A stretch of DNA of 64,000 nucleotides from Hepsetus odoe (Eukaryota; Chordata; Actinopteri; Characiformes; Hepsetidae): the NCBI GenBank assembly GCA_017165825.1, contig CM029380.1, positions 8,389,773 through 8,453,772 of the forward strand, given 5' to 3'. Below, piece by piece: positions 11,617 through 24,454 of the stretch; position 1 is the stretch's first letter; every line of letters begins with the position of its first letter. The position numbers and the translations under genes were made by a program. Under the pieces are notes generated by a model, which made no database searches, had not been told where the DNA came from, and saw nothing but the letters and a program-made list of their open reading frames with translations.

Positions 11617-14600
11617 CCAATCAGGTGAGGTTTAACGGACTGGCATTAAGTTTTTACATATAAGCAGACTGTGCAGATAAAAAATAACACATCAGCAAAC
11701 TCTCTTTGACAACCTCCAAATTGGTTCAAATGACCAGCATAAACTATTTACAAAGGAAAAAAAAACGTTTGCATTTTAACGTTGGTCTTAGGGACTGCAA
11801 AGAGGCGCTCTATCATGGGCTAAAATGAAAAAGATCCCAGCAGAAAGAAACGGTATAAAATAGAACAAATGGACCGAAAAGCTGCAAGTAGACTCAGGGC
11901 TGTTTAAAATGAACTCTACAGAAGAAATCTGGGAAAATCTTTGGTATGGTTTGAGAACAATATGGCTTTGTAGGTCACTTTGGGCCACGTTGAGGGGGAT
12001 TCAGTAATTCAGATTGCACTCCAATAATCCTTATGGCCTCGTCCTTCCATTTGATAGCCTATAAACTCCAGTCATTTCTACACCAAATGTTTAAAGATTC
12101 CACTGGCAGTAAAATGAAATGCGAGAGTCCAAATCAGAATTGCCAAATAGAGATAACAGAAGACAGGCTGCACTTTTTATTCATAGGACAGGTGGGCCAT
12201 GCAGCCATAGCACTATGAGCTGGGTAACAAGATCCGTACTGAGAGAAAATGAGGATATTTGGTAGGTATGTAAGTGAGGGACGCTTATGAACCTAAAGCT
12301 GACCTCATAATTCAGTCATTCGGATGCACTATGAGAGCATTGGCCATTACACTGGAGATCCACTCAGACAGAACAAAAGCTTGGTTTTGCATGTGTGTTT
12401 GAGTGTGTGTGTGTCTGCGTGTGTGTAAAGATCTAGACCCACTGGGACCCACCAATGCAGAATTAATATACACACACCACTTCCCCCTGCAACATCAACA
12501 AATATTTAATAAAGCCTGCTTCATATAACTCATTAATAAGGCGCTCCCTCTCCTCTTTCAGTGCTTAATTTAAAATAATGATAATTTGAATAATCATTTG
12601 CATACCAGATCTTGCAATCTACTCGAGTGGCAAAAAAAAATCTGTCTCCCAGAGACTTCATTTATACAGTAGCAGACAGGCCTTCTGGTTCAAATTAGCA
12701 GAACAAGACCACTCCAACCTAACAAGTATAAATTAAGGAAATTCCTGAGCAGTGACAGTGATAGTGTCGCTCACATGAATGATTCAAGGCTGCGGAAGTC
12801 GATTTTACGGCCTGGTGTTGACCAAATGTGGTGAAGCTGCTGTGGTGATGAGAAGGATGAGAGAGTGTGTGGTGGATGGTGCAAGGCAAGGAAGGAGGGG
12901 TGCTGAAGACTTTCTCCTCCGCCTCTCTCTCTCTCTCGCTGAGCTCTTGACTCCATAAATCGCACGTTGAAAAATGCTTCATAAAACACCAATGTGTTAA
13001 AGCGCTTAAAACAGAACAAAAGCGCTTTTCCTCTCATTTCAACAGCTGTGACTAGTAAAAAAAAAAAAGCACCTCAGAGATGTTGACCTCAGAGTTCACC
13101 ACATCAGCGGGAGAGGGGATGAGACTGCTCTGACACTGTGTGTGTGTGTATGTGTGTGTGAGTGGTGTAAGTGTATAAATGTGTTTGCAGTGAGAGAATG
13201 TGAGTGCTATAAAGTTGCAGTAAATGTTTGCCCTTGAAAAACTTATAGCCCCTTGTACCTCAATCTCTCATTCACTCTCTCTCACCACCCTCGGTAGCAT
13301 TAAGGAGAAAACAGGTGGAATGAAACAGAGTAGGAAAGAGAGAAGGGGAGTGTGTGGGGAAGTTAAAATGTAAAAAAAAAAATAATAATAAAGTGGGACA
13401 TCCTGTTGATGCAATTTAGTCTTTTTTGAAAGGGATTACTATTTTGAAGGTTTAGATTTGTTACAACTTTTATTATTAATATGCTACCTTGCTGATCCAC
13501 ACGTGCTTTTTTACTGTACTATTCACAACCCATTACGCAGCTAATCCCCGATCCATTTTACTGACTGGTCAATTAAAGGGCCTTTCATGTTACCTGAGAT
13601 TCAACTGCATAGAATTCCAAGTCAAGCTAGTCTTAGACTGAAACACGGCTCAGGAGAAGGACTGATATCCATGTGGTCACTCGTGAAAATAGTGAAACTG
13701 ACAAGAGTGCTGTTTTGACCCTTAAATAACAATGTACAACCCCGTATAAAACATTATATTTTCATTTCCTTGAACAGGTCAGCACTTCTATGCTTTTAGT
13801 ATTGATCTGTCAATCACTTTGATGGCTGATTTAATTATTTGGATCTGCGACCTGATTGGAGACTTGGCCACTTGTCTACTCCCTCATGTTTATATGGGGT
13901 CTTGGGCGCAAAACAGCAAGAAAAACCGAGCTTCTGACTAAATGGAACTTGTCATTCAAACATTCACCCAATGCTGAAGATGAATGTATGTTTAAAACCC
14001 GGAAAAGATGCAGGTAAATAAAAAAAGAAGTCCTGTGCTGTGGTTCAATAGTCCAGGCCTTGTCACACCACTGACACCGATTTAAATACACTTTTAAAAA
14101 TTGTCCATTTAAAAGCAGGTACTGTGATACTGCATCCCTGAAATGTTTTACTTGTACTTTGATTGGCCATTTGCATTACAGGAGAAGAGTGAATACAGAG
14201 ATAGAAAGTAGAAAAAAAGAAACAGGACTGCACACTAATTGAAACCTTTTGTTTGCCTGTGCTTTGTGACTCTGAGCAAGATCCTTTGATTACTGTGAGC
14301 AGAGTGACCCACCCATACCCTCACACCTCCACCCTTTAAATCAATAACTCATCATTTTCATAACCGGAACTTGCAAGGGTGCTTTCTATTCTCTTTTCTA
14401 GCCTTTTTTCTGTATTATCCCTCCTTTTATATAAGAATAAAAAGCATGATGAGAAAACAAGGTGTGAAATGATTTTTTCCAGAGGGCCCCCAATAAAAAC
14501 CATATGACACCCCAGGCTGAACTGCTTAATTACAAAGGGATGAAAATCTGCACTCTACATCTGGTGAGAACATTGCCCCCATAATGCTGATAGATTTACA

Positions 14601-17600
14601 GCTCCCAGTCCTAACCCTGGACTCTGGTGCACGGCAATTAGGCCGCACATAAGATGCTTCAGTGGGCGTCCCTCTCAGCAGGGAGGCTGGCCTTAACTTT
14701 TTCAACTCTTGTTCTTGCTGAGGAGCCGAGGCCCAGGGAAGCCTCTTGTGTTCTCAAACTGAGCCTCAGCCAGACTGGAACTCCATCTGCTAAGACTCTA
14801 ATACCTCCAGGCCAAGTTGTCAAGACTGACCTTGTATATCTGACTTGTCCTTCATCTTATCATTGAACTTCTTTGAAACTACTGTTAATTTTTTAAAAGA
14901 GAGCATAGACTGAGGAGAAGGTCTTGTTGCCTTTAGTGTTTTTGAAGATGGACAGTATGAATGGTGCGTCTATTCAAGCCCTGAAACTAATCCTGTTTTG
15001 AATGGACTCATAAATGAGGCTCTGGGTGGGAAATGAGTGAGACAGTGGGGTCCACAACCTCATTTTGTGGCTGGGATTTATCTGTCCCGGGACACTCCTC
15101 AGCTGCCCAAACCCAAACAGCGCACTCTTTCCGCCCCTCTTCCCTCCACTGAGTGCCATGAGCAGAACAGCGCTGAGGCCCCGGCCACTCACAGGCCGTT
15201 AATCTGACCGCTCAGCCACTGATGTATTGACGCTGGCTAAGCCAGTAGTCTCTCCCTCTCTTTTTCTCTCTGCCATTCTCAACTATCTATCTTCCTCCAT
15301 GTCCATCTCTTTCTCTTTGTCCATTCCTCCATCTCTTTTTTTCTTCCATCACTCTCCTTTCTCACTCTTCCGACATTTCTCTTTCTGGCTTTCCCACCTC
15401 TCTCTGTCTCCACACACCAGCAACCCTCTACCTCTTCAAAGGGACTTTTAGCAATTGGCCACTCCGTTTCCACAGTGACCTATCCTCATCAGCAAGGGAG
15501 AGGCCAGGACTAAAGTGCTGCCAGCCAATCAAGTCCCCAGGCTGATTTGTCTTGAAATTTGACTGACAAATACATGCAAACGCAACACTAAATCATTGAG
15601 CAGGGCTGATTTAATGTGGCTCTTATCAGGACTTTTTGAACACAGGGCATGCATGCAATCTTGCAGTTAAGCTAGGCAAAAAGAGGAGGGGGATTCATGG
15701 GGAGGACGGCACAGATAGCAATTTGACTGATATGGCAGTAATATCATCTTTACAAGATTGAGGCTGGCCCTGCCTAAGATAACATCCTGATTATGGCAGA
15801 AAAGAAAAAGTGCCTCCGGTCACTTGGGGCACAGGGAGTTACAATTCCACACTCAATTCTCATTTTCCCCTTGAGTTAAAAAAGAGAAACGTCAAACCAG
15901 TATTACAAGCCTTAGAGAGACTTTGCTTATTTGCTCTGTCTTATTTAATGGCCAGTTCCTCTGTTTATCCTTTATAAGGTGTGCATGTAACAGATATACA
16001 ATAAATTATCTGATACGCAAGCCACAAGGAAAAAAGAGGAATTGGACAGATTTGGGGGGGGGGGGCAGAGAGAGAGAGAGAGATAGAGAGATAGTAAAGG
16101 CAGAGGGAGAATTTGGCGGCAGAGAATGTTTAGTTTTCCAAGCTGGTTGGATTAAAGATATTTAACCTTAAGCAGAGCAGAGCGCTGGACCACCCACTGG
16201 CCTGTGAGCCACGCTGCTCCGTTTGCTGTGTGACGGGTATTTGCCTTGTTTATTAATTTTTGAATGAGGCAGAGAATGGATGAGGGGGAACGGACGAGGG
16301 GCGGAGAAGTGAAGGAAAGGGAGGAAAGAGTGAGACACGTCTAGTTTGTGGAAAGAGAGGAAGACAGAGCTAGACAGACACCTTCACTGGACAGATGAGT
16401 GAAGAGTTGGATAGCATACATATTGTCTCTCGTTTCAGTTTTGTAGGTAAGGTTTTGGTTGTGCAATAAAGGCGGTAATGGACTAAATGCACGTTGTGAA
16501 ACATTATTATAAGCTGTGAATCAACAGTAAACATCCCTGTGTAGATCACATACATATTATGTGTACATTGAAATTTTTTAATCTATTATGCCTTTTTTTA
16601 TTGTAGGCACTTTTATTTCCTTGCCTTACAGTTCAACCCTTGTCAGCCCCTAGACACATAGAACCAGTCACTCCAATCCCCTGTTTTTGTTGATCAGGCA
16701 GCAGATAATAGGATCAACTGCTTCAACAGAGGCAGGAGTTTGCTCTTGTCTAGTTGCCCAGAAACAAAAAAAGGCAAATGAAAAGCTATTAACACAACAG
16801 TATCTGCTTTTCTTATTTTCGCGGCCTCAGCAAGCGGATGGAAATAAAGACTGGAAATAAAGGCTGGCTGCTGGATACACACACGCACAGGGGCAGATAC
16901 ACTGTTAACCAGCAACAGTGCTGCTGCAGCTGGGCCACGGGTCAGCAGCTGGCCCTTTCAGAGGTGGGAGCTGCAGGAGTTGCGAAATTCCAGCAGACTG
17001 CCAGAGACACACAGCCCTGAGCCTGCCCACTCAGAAACTGACCAACAGTGCGCCTGCAATGCATGCAATGCCTGGCCGACAGCGGTCCCAGCTAACTCTC
17101 GACCCCTTTCTAGAGGAAAGCCCTCCACTCCATGCTTCTCAAACTGAGCTATTCTCTGCTTGGTTTCGGTAAGGCACAGTTCAGCAGCCTCCAGGCAGGC
17201 AGGGCCAAAACAAGTTCTCCAGAAAAGCAGCTTCACAGGAGAAGAAAAAATGGTCATTAATTCAAGTATTTTTCAACTATCTGTACTGGTCAAATTGTAA
17301 AGAAATTCTTAAAGTTTATATACATAGACATACACCCCCCCCCCACACACACACACACACAGACAAGAATAGAAAAGAAGAAATGCTCAATTAGCTACAT
17401 AAAAAGCTTTTCATCGTGTGGTTTCAGCAATAGTTTTGAAGAGATATCTGTCAAATGATTAGTCAAAGCAGGCTCTTCATACTACAGTACATTGAGCCTA
17501 TGAGGTGGGTGGACTGTGCTGTCTTTAACAATGGGGGGGTTCTGAGCAGGATGTCTGAGTGGCGGCGGTGCGGATACGGCTCGAGCTCTTTATTAGCGCG

Positions 17601-18770
17601 GTACTACCAGTAAATCAGAGCTGTGCTCTTCCTGGAAGAGCGGCAACCTTTTTTCCCCACTGAGCACTATTACTGAACAATCACAGGCTAGCCATGATAA
17701 TTAGCGGAGTATCTCCGTCTAAACGTCTCTCTCCCTCTCTCTATCACTCTCAGACCTGCTGCCTACCCCCCTTCCTCACTCTCACCCCATCCCTCTCTCA
17801 ATCAGAAAACTACTCCTGAATGATGTCTGGAGGATAAGCTTGTACAGTCTGGGTGTGGCTTTGTCTCACTGTCTTTTTCTGATGTTGAACTTCTTTCTGC
17901 AAAGGGGAAGGATAAAGCTGCGGCCCCCATACCAGCAGCAGCAAAACACTCCCCCATGACTTTAATTCAAAACTGCTCTGCTTTTTTTATATGATAATCA
18001 AACAATAAAAAAAATAAATAAACTTTGCCAGAGTCAGGAAGACCACAGTCTCTTTGTTTGGATGAGTCGAACTCCACCAGCTTGACAAGGATAAATCATA
18101 TTGCTAATCATAATCATTAATGGCGTAGGTCAGTTTGGCCGGCAGTGTGTGAGTGTGCACGCATGTTGGGGGGTTTACAGAGTGAAGGGGAGGACAGGGC
18201 CGTAATTGAGAGGCATGTTAATGTGCTTCGTTGTGGTGGCCATGCGTAATCCCTTCCCTCGCATTACTGTCTGTTTTGTTTTACTGTGTTTCTCCTCTGT
18301 TCTCCACTGAGCGTGGACATTTTCCTTCCACGCTGTTGAGCTGCTCCAGTTGGATTGCACTGGAGGGGAAAATAAGGCGAGGGGAGCGCGTCCAAAAAAG
18401 AGCTGGCCCAGTGGGCTGGACTTGGACAGCAGTCATCACAACGTTAGCATAGCTGAGACGCGTCAACATATGATTCAGAGGCCTGTTCGCACGGACTAAA
18501 GCCAGTGGTGGCTAAATGTGTATGTGTGTGTGTGTGAGTGAGTGTGTGTGTGTTAGCTTGTGTAGTTCCTTGTGTGTTTAATAGAGCGAGACCAGGACGG
18601 AGGAAAAGGGAATTGGTGGTGTGTTTGTGGGGGGCTGGGGGTGGTAGTGTATGAGGGGTTTCTTGGGTAAAGATTCCCCTTGTGATAGTGACGGCACTTT
18701 CTTCCTCTTTTTCCACGGCCAAGCGGCATCTGGAGTGGATTTTGTGCGAGCAGACACCGAGGAACATGAT
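11617..18770. other. Intronic stretch with scattered simple repeats
   Basis: Holds a GT-rich patch at 12395-12427, a CT run near 12922-12938, a GT-rich patch at 13137-13162, a CT-rich tract at 15247-15415, G12 at 16054-16065 followed by an AG run, C10 plus a CA run at 17335-17361, and a GT-rich patch at 18517-18553. No gene or larger repeat recognised. Confidence 0.5.
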
Positions 18771-18774
18771 TACA

Positions 18775-18900
18775 TTCAGTTAACTGCGGCCTAAACTGAT
18801 TATGCATGTGCCAAGCTAATGGACTACATTTGCAAGAGGAAAAATAACATCCAATCAATCTCAATTACTGCAGATCGCAGTGGCCCCTGAGACGAGGAAG
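18775..18900. promoter_or_regulatory. Candidate conserved block with homeodomain and octamer-like words
   Basis: No simple repeats. Contains CTGATTATGCATG, CAAGCTAATGG, ATTTGCAAG and CCAATCAATCTCAATTA within about 90 bp, a density of homeodomain, POU and Pbx-like words typical of developmental enhancers. It is only a candidate. Confidence 0.3.
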
Positions 18901-19728
18901 GTAGCCAGTTAACCCCCTTGCTTCTCCCGCTCCCCTGAAAGGACTGCCTGGAAGCTCAACCCTAGGCCTGCCTCTCCCTGCCTCTGAAGTGGATAACCAG
19001 AGTCTTTCAGTGACCTTTAAATCTATATTTTTCATTGTTAGAGATTTGCTTACTATATGCAGTCAATGACAACCGACCCTACTGGTGAGGAATGATGGGT
19101 GTAGTGGATGTCTTGTCCACAAAACAAAGCGAGCAATGCTTGTCTTCTATCACTACTGAACAGATGGATGTGTAATGTATTGATTTTTACTCATCCTGAG
19201 ATAACATTTGCTAAGGTTGCAAAGTAAGGCTTACCTTGCTTAAAATAGTAAAGCCCTTATTGCAACATTCATTCTTATAAAGACAGTACATTAATTTGGG
19301 CACATACTGCAGAGATAAATGTGGGATAAACAAAAGTGAAAGAAGGTATCATCATTTTTACCAACACACCCAAAAACTGGTAATAGTGTTAACCTTCTGC
19401 ACTTTTTTCTATTTATAAATTTTGCAACCCTGGAAAAGGTGAAAAATTACAGCAAAAAAAAGGTGAAGACTAAACTTTGGTATGACCTGTATATTGTTGC
19501 ATGGCCCATCTGCAAGTGCTTATAGGTGACCATCATGACATCATCCTTACCATTACAAAACAGCTGACGAGCATGGTTTAGCAGAGAGCAGGGGAAGGTG
19601 AAAGTTCACCGGTGAGGAGAAAGACCAACTTGAGAGGTGCACTCATATGGCTTGATCTCATCCCTGGACCAGGCTCTGCGGTGGTCCATGTGGTTAGGAC
19701 AACTTGCCCGAGCTTTCCGTGGGCTTTC

Positions 19729-19788
19729 GGAACATTCCAATATGCGGAGTGGTGGGGGGAGGCGTATTTTTAGAAAGTCCTAATATGG
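19729..19788. promoter_or_regulatory. TEAD / MEF2-like / SRF (CArG) site cluster
   Basis: Within 60 bp: GGAACATTCC (19729-19738) containing the TEAD/MCAT core CATTCC; GTATTTTTAG (19764-19773), matching the MEF2 consensus at 9 of 10 positions; and CCTAATATGG (19779-19788), an exact CArG box whose reverse complement CCATATTAGG is the c-fos SRE core. This arrangement is typical of muscle and immediate-early enhancers. Function is inferred from motifs only. Confidence 0.45.
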
Positions 19789-19789
19789 G

Positions 19790-22674
19790 CCGCATACCAC
19801 AGACTCTCAAATTATCCCATCTAGCTTAGCCCTCAGTTTAAACCTTCCTTTTTAATTCCAGTAATTACAGGCTCCAATTTATACGGAGCCATGCACACAA
19901 AGGGCCTGTTTAATGCAAACCAGTTTGATTTGGGTGAAATGTCCCAAGGATCTCCCACATCTTAGAGTACTGTTTATGCTGACTTGATGATTTATTTTCT
20001 CCCCAAAGAGAGGTCCAAAAATGTTGCATTTTTTTGCATCAGATTTCGCTTTGTGAGGCATAAAGACTTTCTCTTTCCCACTCGTAGGCTGAGCCCTGCC
20101 CAGCTGGCAGGCCACCATCAGGCATGGCCTGTCAGCCCCTCAACCAGAGCCATAAATCCAGAGCGGCATCATGCCTGTGACAATGCGGAGAAGGAAGCTG
20201 TCGCTACTGTGCGGCCTCAGCACCAACATGTACTTATCTTTTACTAATCACATTTGTAGGTCACAAAATGAAGCAATAACTTTTGTCAAGATGTGAACAT
20301 CTTCATTTAGAGGAGGGCTGATGAAGCAGACGGAAACTAGCTGCTCTCGGGGTTAGCTGTGCACAGGTCAGCCATGGCCGTCTTCTTGTTTTCAGATCTG
20401 CAGGGCTTTCAGGCCTGAGGAACCATTTTAAGCAGCTTAAAGCTTAAAAATGAGCATGCTCTAATGTGTCGAACATCTCTAAGCCTCCATAAAATGTCAG
20501 GCATTTAAAGTGAGACAGGCTCGATTCAGTTGACTCCATACTACTCACAGGGACACGAATGGAGAAGGCAGGGAGATGTGGACATGCCTCTAAGATAATC
20601 AGGAAATGCAACTGCCAGACCCCTTGAGCAGCGTTTAAAGATTATTACCCATTCCAAACATACCTAACAGAATGGTAATTTACCTGACCAGGTGCTGAAA
20701 GTAAGCTTAACCTGGTTCCTGAGGTCTAAAACGTTGCCTGGAGCGAGACAAGTCTCTGTCTCTCTGCGGCCACAGGCCAATCATGTGGCTTGTGCTACAT
20801 ATTTGAGTTGTTGTGGTATTTGTAAATATCCTGAATGGCGTGTCCATGCTTGAACGAGGGGTGGATGTACAGTTTAGGCCCCAAGGATGCTGGAAGCAGG
20901 CTCTGCCCCAACTGTCAGTGTGTCCACTTTCATGGCACTGCCGCTGACCATTACCCCCCTGGGCAAGGATTATGGTCGATGTGGGAGCCCCATCTCACAC
21001 CTTCCCCTTTAATGGAGTGTTGAGAAACGATTTCTCTCCGTTAGTGCGCTGAGCGGTCTTGGGGTGTAAAGAGCTCGTAGACAGGAAGCCTGCAATAAAG
21101 CCATCAGCAGACTGGAAGGAACCCATTCATAAAACGCCCCAGACCCACAGCTCTCTGACGAAGCCCTGGATGTTATTCTAAATTGTTCTGTTTTACCGCA
21201 GCTTTCTAATGTGATTAAAGCACGCTGTAAAAGACTGCCCGTTTTTCAGCCTGTCCTTTACGAAGCCAAAAGTAGTTCTAGTGCAAGGATGCAGAGGAAC
21301 AAGAGCTATTCCCTTGTAAACAATCTCTGAATAAAATCCAATAATATATATTGTTTGTTTTCATCCATTAACTTTCCAAGAGCATAACACTTGAAAATGG
21401 AGTGGAGTCTTTGTGTAAATAAAAGCCGAGTAAGCAGGGAAAGGGGGCAGAGTGCACAGTGATGTTTCGAGGGGAGGGATCGTCCGAGAATGTATGTGTG
21501 TAAATATATAAGAGCCTGTATGTTTAAGTGTTTGAAGTATGGGAGCATTTGAGGTGTGTTTATGTGTGGGAGAAAGAGTTAAAAAAGAGGAAGAGTTAGG
21601 GAAAGAAGGAGGGGGGGTGAGGGAGAGAGAGAGAGAGTCCCCATGTGCTGCAATGCCAGTTTGGGTTAACCATGGCACGAGCCTGGGCTGTAGGATAGGT
21701 GCCTAAGTGGATTCAGGCCTGTTAGATTTATAGCCATTTGTTCAGAGAGTGTTCATCCATTGGCTATTATGGAATGATTAGAGGAGAAGGTGAAGCTCCA
21801 AGTCCGGCGAAAATCAATACGGCTGTCGAGAATGATTCTGCCTTTACCGCTCCGAGGAGTATTAGGACCAAACCTCTCTCTCTTTCTCCTCTCTCTCACT
21901 TCACACTTCTTCATCCTCTCTTCCAGCAATTTCACCCTCCACCCTCCTTCCCACCTCGCTGACCTGCCATGTCCCTCTTGCCTCTAACGGCTCCTACCTC
22001 TTCTCTCCTCTATCTCAACATCAGGCTTTCTAACACAGGCTCACCACTTCCAGCGGGGAGCACAGTCAGAAAATAGTGTGGGAGTAGATCAATTAGGGTT
22101 GGCTTTTGATAACTAATGTGATATCTCCAAAATGGTAACTTTATTAAAGATGGAAATCCTATTTTTAAATCTAGTGGATGTTAAACTTCGTATGGTCTAT
22201 TTGTCATAAAGAGGCTTCCCACCCCAAAAAGGTCTAACTAGGTTTTTACCTCCTGAAGGATGTGACAGCAATGACAAATTATGATGCATCATATGGGTAA
22301 ATTCTCATATCTCTCTTGGTTGTTTCTACACCATCATAAATATGTAGCAAATGGCAAGCTAAATATAGAAATTATAGAAGAAGCCTCAGGAGGTCTGCTG
22401 GCCTTTTCATAGTTGCCTTCTATGTTGTTGCCTTCTACGGGCATTAAGAAGAACCTTTATACACAATGAGTGAACTAGAAATGAACTAGAACTACAACTT
22501 TAATACATAACACAAAATATCGGCAGATTTTGAAGGAAGTGAGTTTTTTCCCAGTGACTCTAGAGCAATTCAAGAATAGAGGATGGAGCAACTCTACTTA
22601 AGATTATGGAGAGAGGCTTTTTTGGGATAAGTAACTGACCGTATGTGCCCTACTCTCCCAGGATGATCACTCAC
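19790..22674. other. Intronic stretch next to exon 3
   Basis: Contains a GA-rich patch at 21610-21638 and a CT-rich patch at 21870-21960. Around 21725-21860 the sequence lacks simple repeats and carries GCCATTTG, GGCTATTATGG and ATGATT words, so it may be regulatory. No extra exon recognised. Confidence 0.5.
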
Positions 22675-23171
22675 CTTGTAGAGCTTGAGGCTGGCCTCAT
22701 GACGTGAGTTGACCGTGTGCATGCGCAGCTTCTCCAGACTATTAGTATAGTAGTCGCAGGCATTGCACTTGAGGTGTACAGGGTTGCCGATGGCCACACA
22801 CTTGAGGCGCCACTCGTTCCCTTTGCCGCCCTCCTTGATGTGGGCCACCAACTGGTATTTCTGTACATGCTTATCGGTCTTGCAGTGCAGCTGGAAGTTG
22901 GCCTTCAGCTGCGTCGTATAGCAGCACAGCTTACACTGGTGCGAGTCGCCCACCACAGCCTTCCACTCGTCCTCCGGCAGCGAGCGCTCTGCCCCCATGT
23001 GCAGGCCCAGCATGTCCAAGTTGTCGGTAGTGAAGCGGTTGCATACTGCACACTGGAAGAGCTTGAGCGATGGGTCACTTGTCTGCGACAGACTTTCACC
23101 CAGGGTCATCAGCTCCTCAGACACCAGCTGACCTCCACCCAGACGTACGTCCATGGGAAGGTCCCCACCTA
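22675..23171 (-). CDS. zfhx3: zfhx3 second coding exon (residues 1017-1182)
   Basis: This 497-bp internal exon continues the zinc-finger region. The acceptor is a pyrimidine-rich stretch ending TTCAG at 23172-23174; the donor GTGAGT follows the codon for Lys1182 (22675-22677). Its first two bases complete the split Val codon left by the upstream exon, and it ends in phase 0. Fingers: a half-finger with C1057/C1060/H1074 and no second His at normal spacing, a classical finger C1096/C1099/H1112/H1118, and another C1152/C1155/H1168/H1174. Blocks such as LRLGGG-like 1026-1030, DPSLKLFQCAVC and HLKCNACDYYTNSLEKL are nearly identical to ZFHX3 as recalled, and the human protein also has the DLPMD/EIPLDM segment here. 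The open frame runs 5' and 3' into intron; those extensions are excluded because both splice sites match the human junctions. The next exon is not in the window. Confidence 0.95.
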
Positions 23172-23517
23172 CTGAAGGACACACAGGAAACATTGATGTT
23201 CTTTTTACATAGCAACTCCACAGAAGGCACACTGATTTACATTTTAGTCTCTATTTTAACAAAGTTTTTTGTTGCGAACAAAAGAAGAAATGGGCTTGGT
23301 TAAAACTATTGGTTTGCACTACTATGCCTGGAAGTAAAGGAATGTCCTGGGAAAAGGGAAAAGGTGCATGTTTCAGCTGTTTAACAAAGAGACTTGTTTG
23401 TCTACTTCGTCAAAGTGAATTTGCTCTGCAGTCCTTTGGAGGATAATGTGCATGTGTATATTTACGTTCCTAATTTTCTTAAACCTAGCTCAAGCTTTCT
23501 TTACGTCTGTGGGAAGG

Positions 23518-23536
23518 TGAGAGAAAGAGAGAGAGA

Positions 23537-23592
<56 letters not shown>
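23518..23592. repeat. (GA)n microsatellite in intron 2, 26 pure units
   Basis: A pure (GA)26 run at 23541-23592, preceded by an interrupted part. On the gene's strand it is a long CT tract about 370-420 nt upstream of the exon 3 acceptor. Confidence 0.97.
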
Positions 23593-23595
<3 letters not shown>

Positions 23596-24433
23596 GCCGC
23601 TCTGGTAGAGAGAAGGCCCTGGCGAGTTGGTGTAGAGTTATGGATTTACATGAAACCCCCGTTTGGACTTTTGCATGTCCTCAGTTCATCTATAAATCAA
23701 CTCCACAAGCCCTGTGCACCACAGCAAAAAAAAAATTGTTATTCTATTTCTTCGGAGGAACTAAAAAGGATCCCAAGCTTTCTCGCTCATGTAATTGTGC
23801 TATAAAACGTCCACCTTTCCTCCTCTTTCTTCCAGATCTTTTACCCCGGGAATGCCGGTCAAATCGATAAGGACACGTACTGCAAGAATCTTAGTACAGA
23901 AACTGGATGGAAGAGTAGAGGAAGATTCGACAAAAGGGCAACAAACACAACAAAAGCATTCAAGAGCGACATGGGAGAAAAAGAAAAAGGAGGAGGTAGG
24001 AGCAGGAGTTTTTGCCTTTGCTTGCTGATCTTTAATCCATCACTGCCCAGACTGAGCACACTGGCTGACCCCGCCTGGCTTTACACTAAATTAATTCCAG
24101 AAGCCTGTTTTTTATTTATTGCTGCAGAATGCAGCCGTTCTCTGACTTTCCTCCATTACCTGCACTTTTATAGCAGAGAGAGGGAGACCTCTGCGAAGCC
24201 CCCTGAAATCATTCACAGATTCACTGCTCAGGGCAGAGAACTCTCCCCCTCATCTGTATCTCTCTTACCCTTTATGGCTCTCAACCATCCCCTGGTTCTC
24301 CAGCTTTGTCCATGCCAACTCAAACCCCTCCTCCACTCATCTCTTTCCTTCTATCTTTGTTTTCATATTAACAAACAACCACTTCCTCTCTCATGGCAAA
24401 ACATCTTATCTATACACGCGCTATACAGTAAAT

Positions 24434-24454
24434 CCCATATGAAATTCATATGGG
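24434..24454. repeat. Perfect 21-bp palindrome in intron 2
   Basis: Arms CCCATATGAA (24434-24443) and TTCATATGGG (24445-24454) around a single central A. Each arm carries a CATATG E-box, and each outer end resembles half a CArG box. Confidence 0.95.

Larger units (their letters stand above)
1..22674 (-). other. zfhx3: zfhx3 intron 3, 5' part (partial)
   Basis: Non-coding sequence downstream of exon 3 in the gene's direction. The next ZFHX3 exon, expected to begin just after residue LYK, was looked for in the reading frames and not found, so this intron is longer than 22.6 kb. Content is described in the sub-entries: one SINE, short tandem repeats, hairpins and several candidate regulatory blocks. 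Confidence 0.85.

Noticed and set aside
22594..22674. Coding extension of exon 3 past Lys1182
   Set aside because: A GTGAGT donor follows the LYK codon, the known family junction; sequence beyond it does not resemble ZFHX3.
22717..23175. Open frame of 152 codons on the plus strand
   Set aside because: Exactly antisense to zfhx3 exon 3, which is kept open by codon bias of the real frame.
23394..23870. Open frame of 158 codons with Arg-Glu repeats
   Set aside because: The repeats are just the translation of the (GA)26 microsatellite; no domain on either side.
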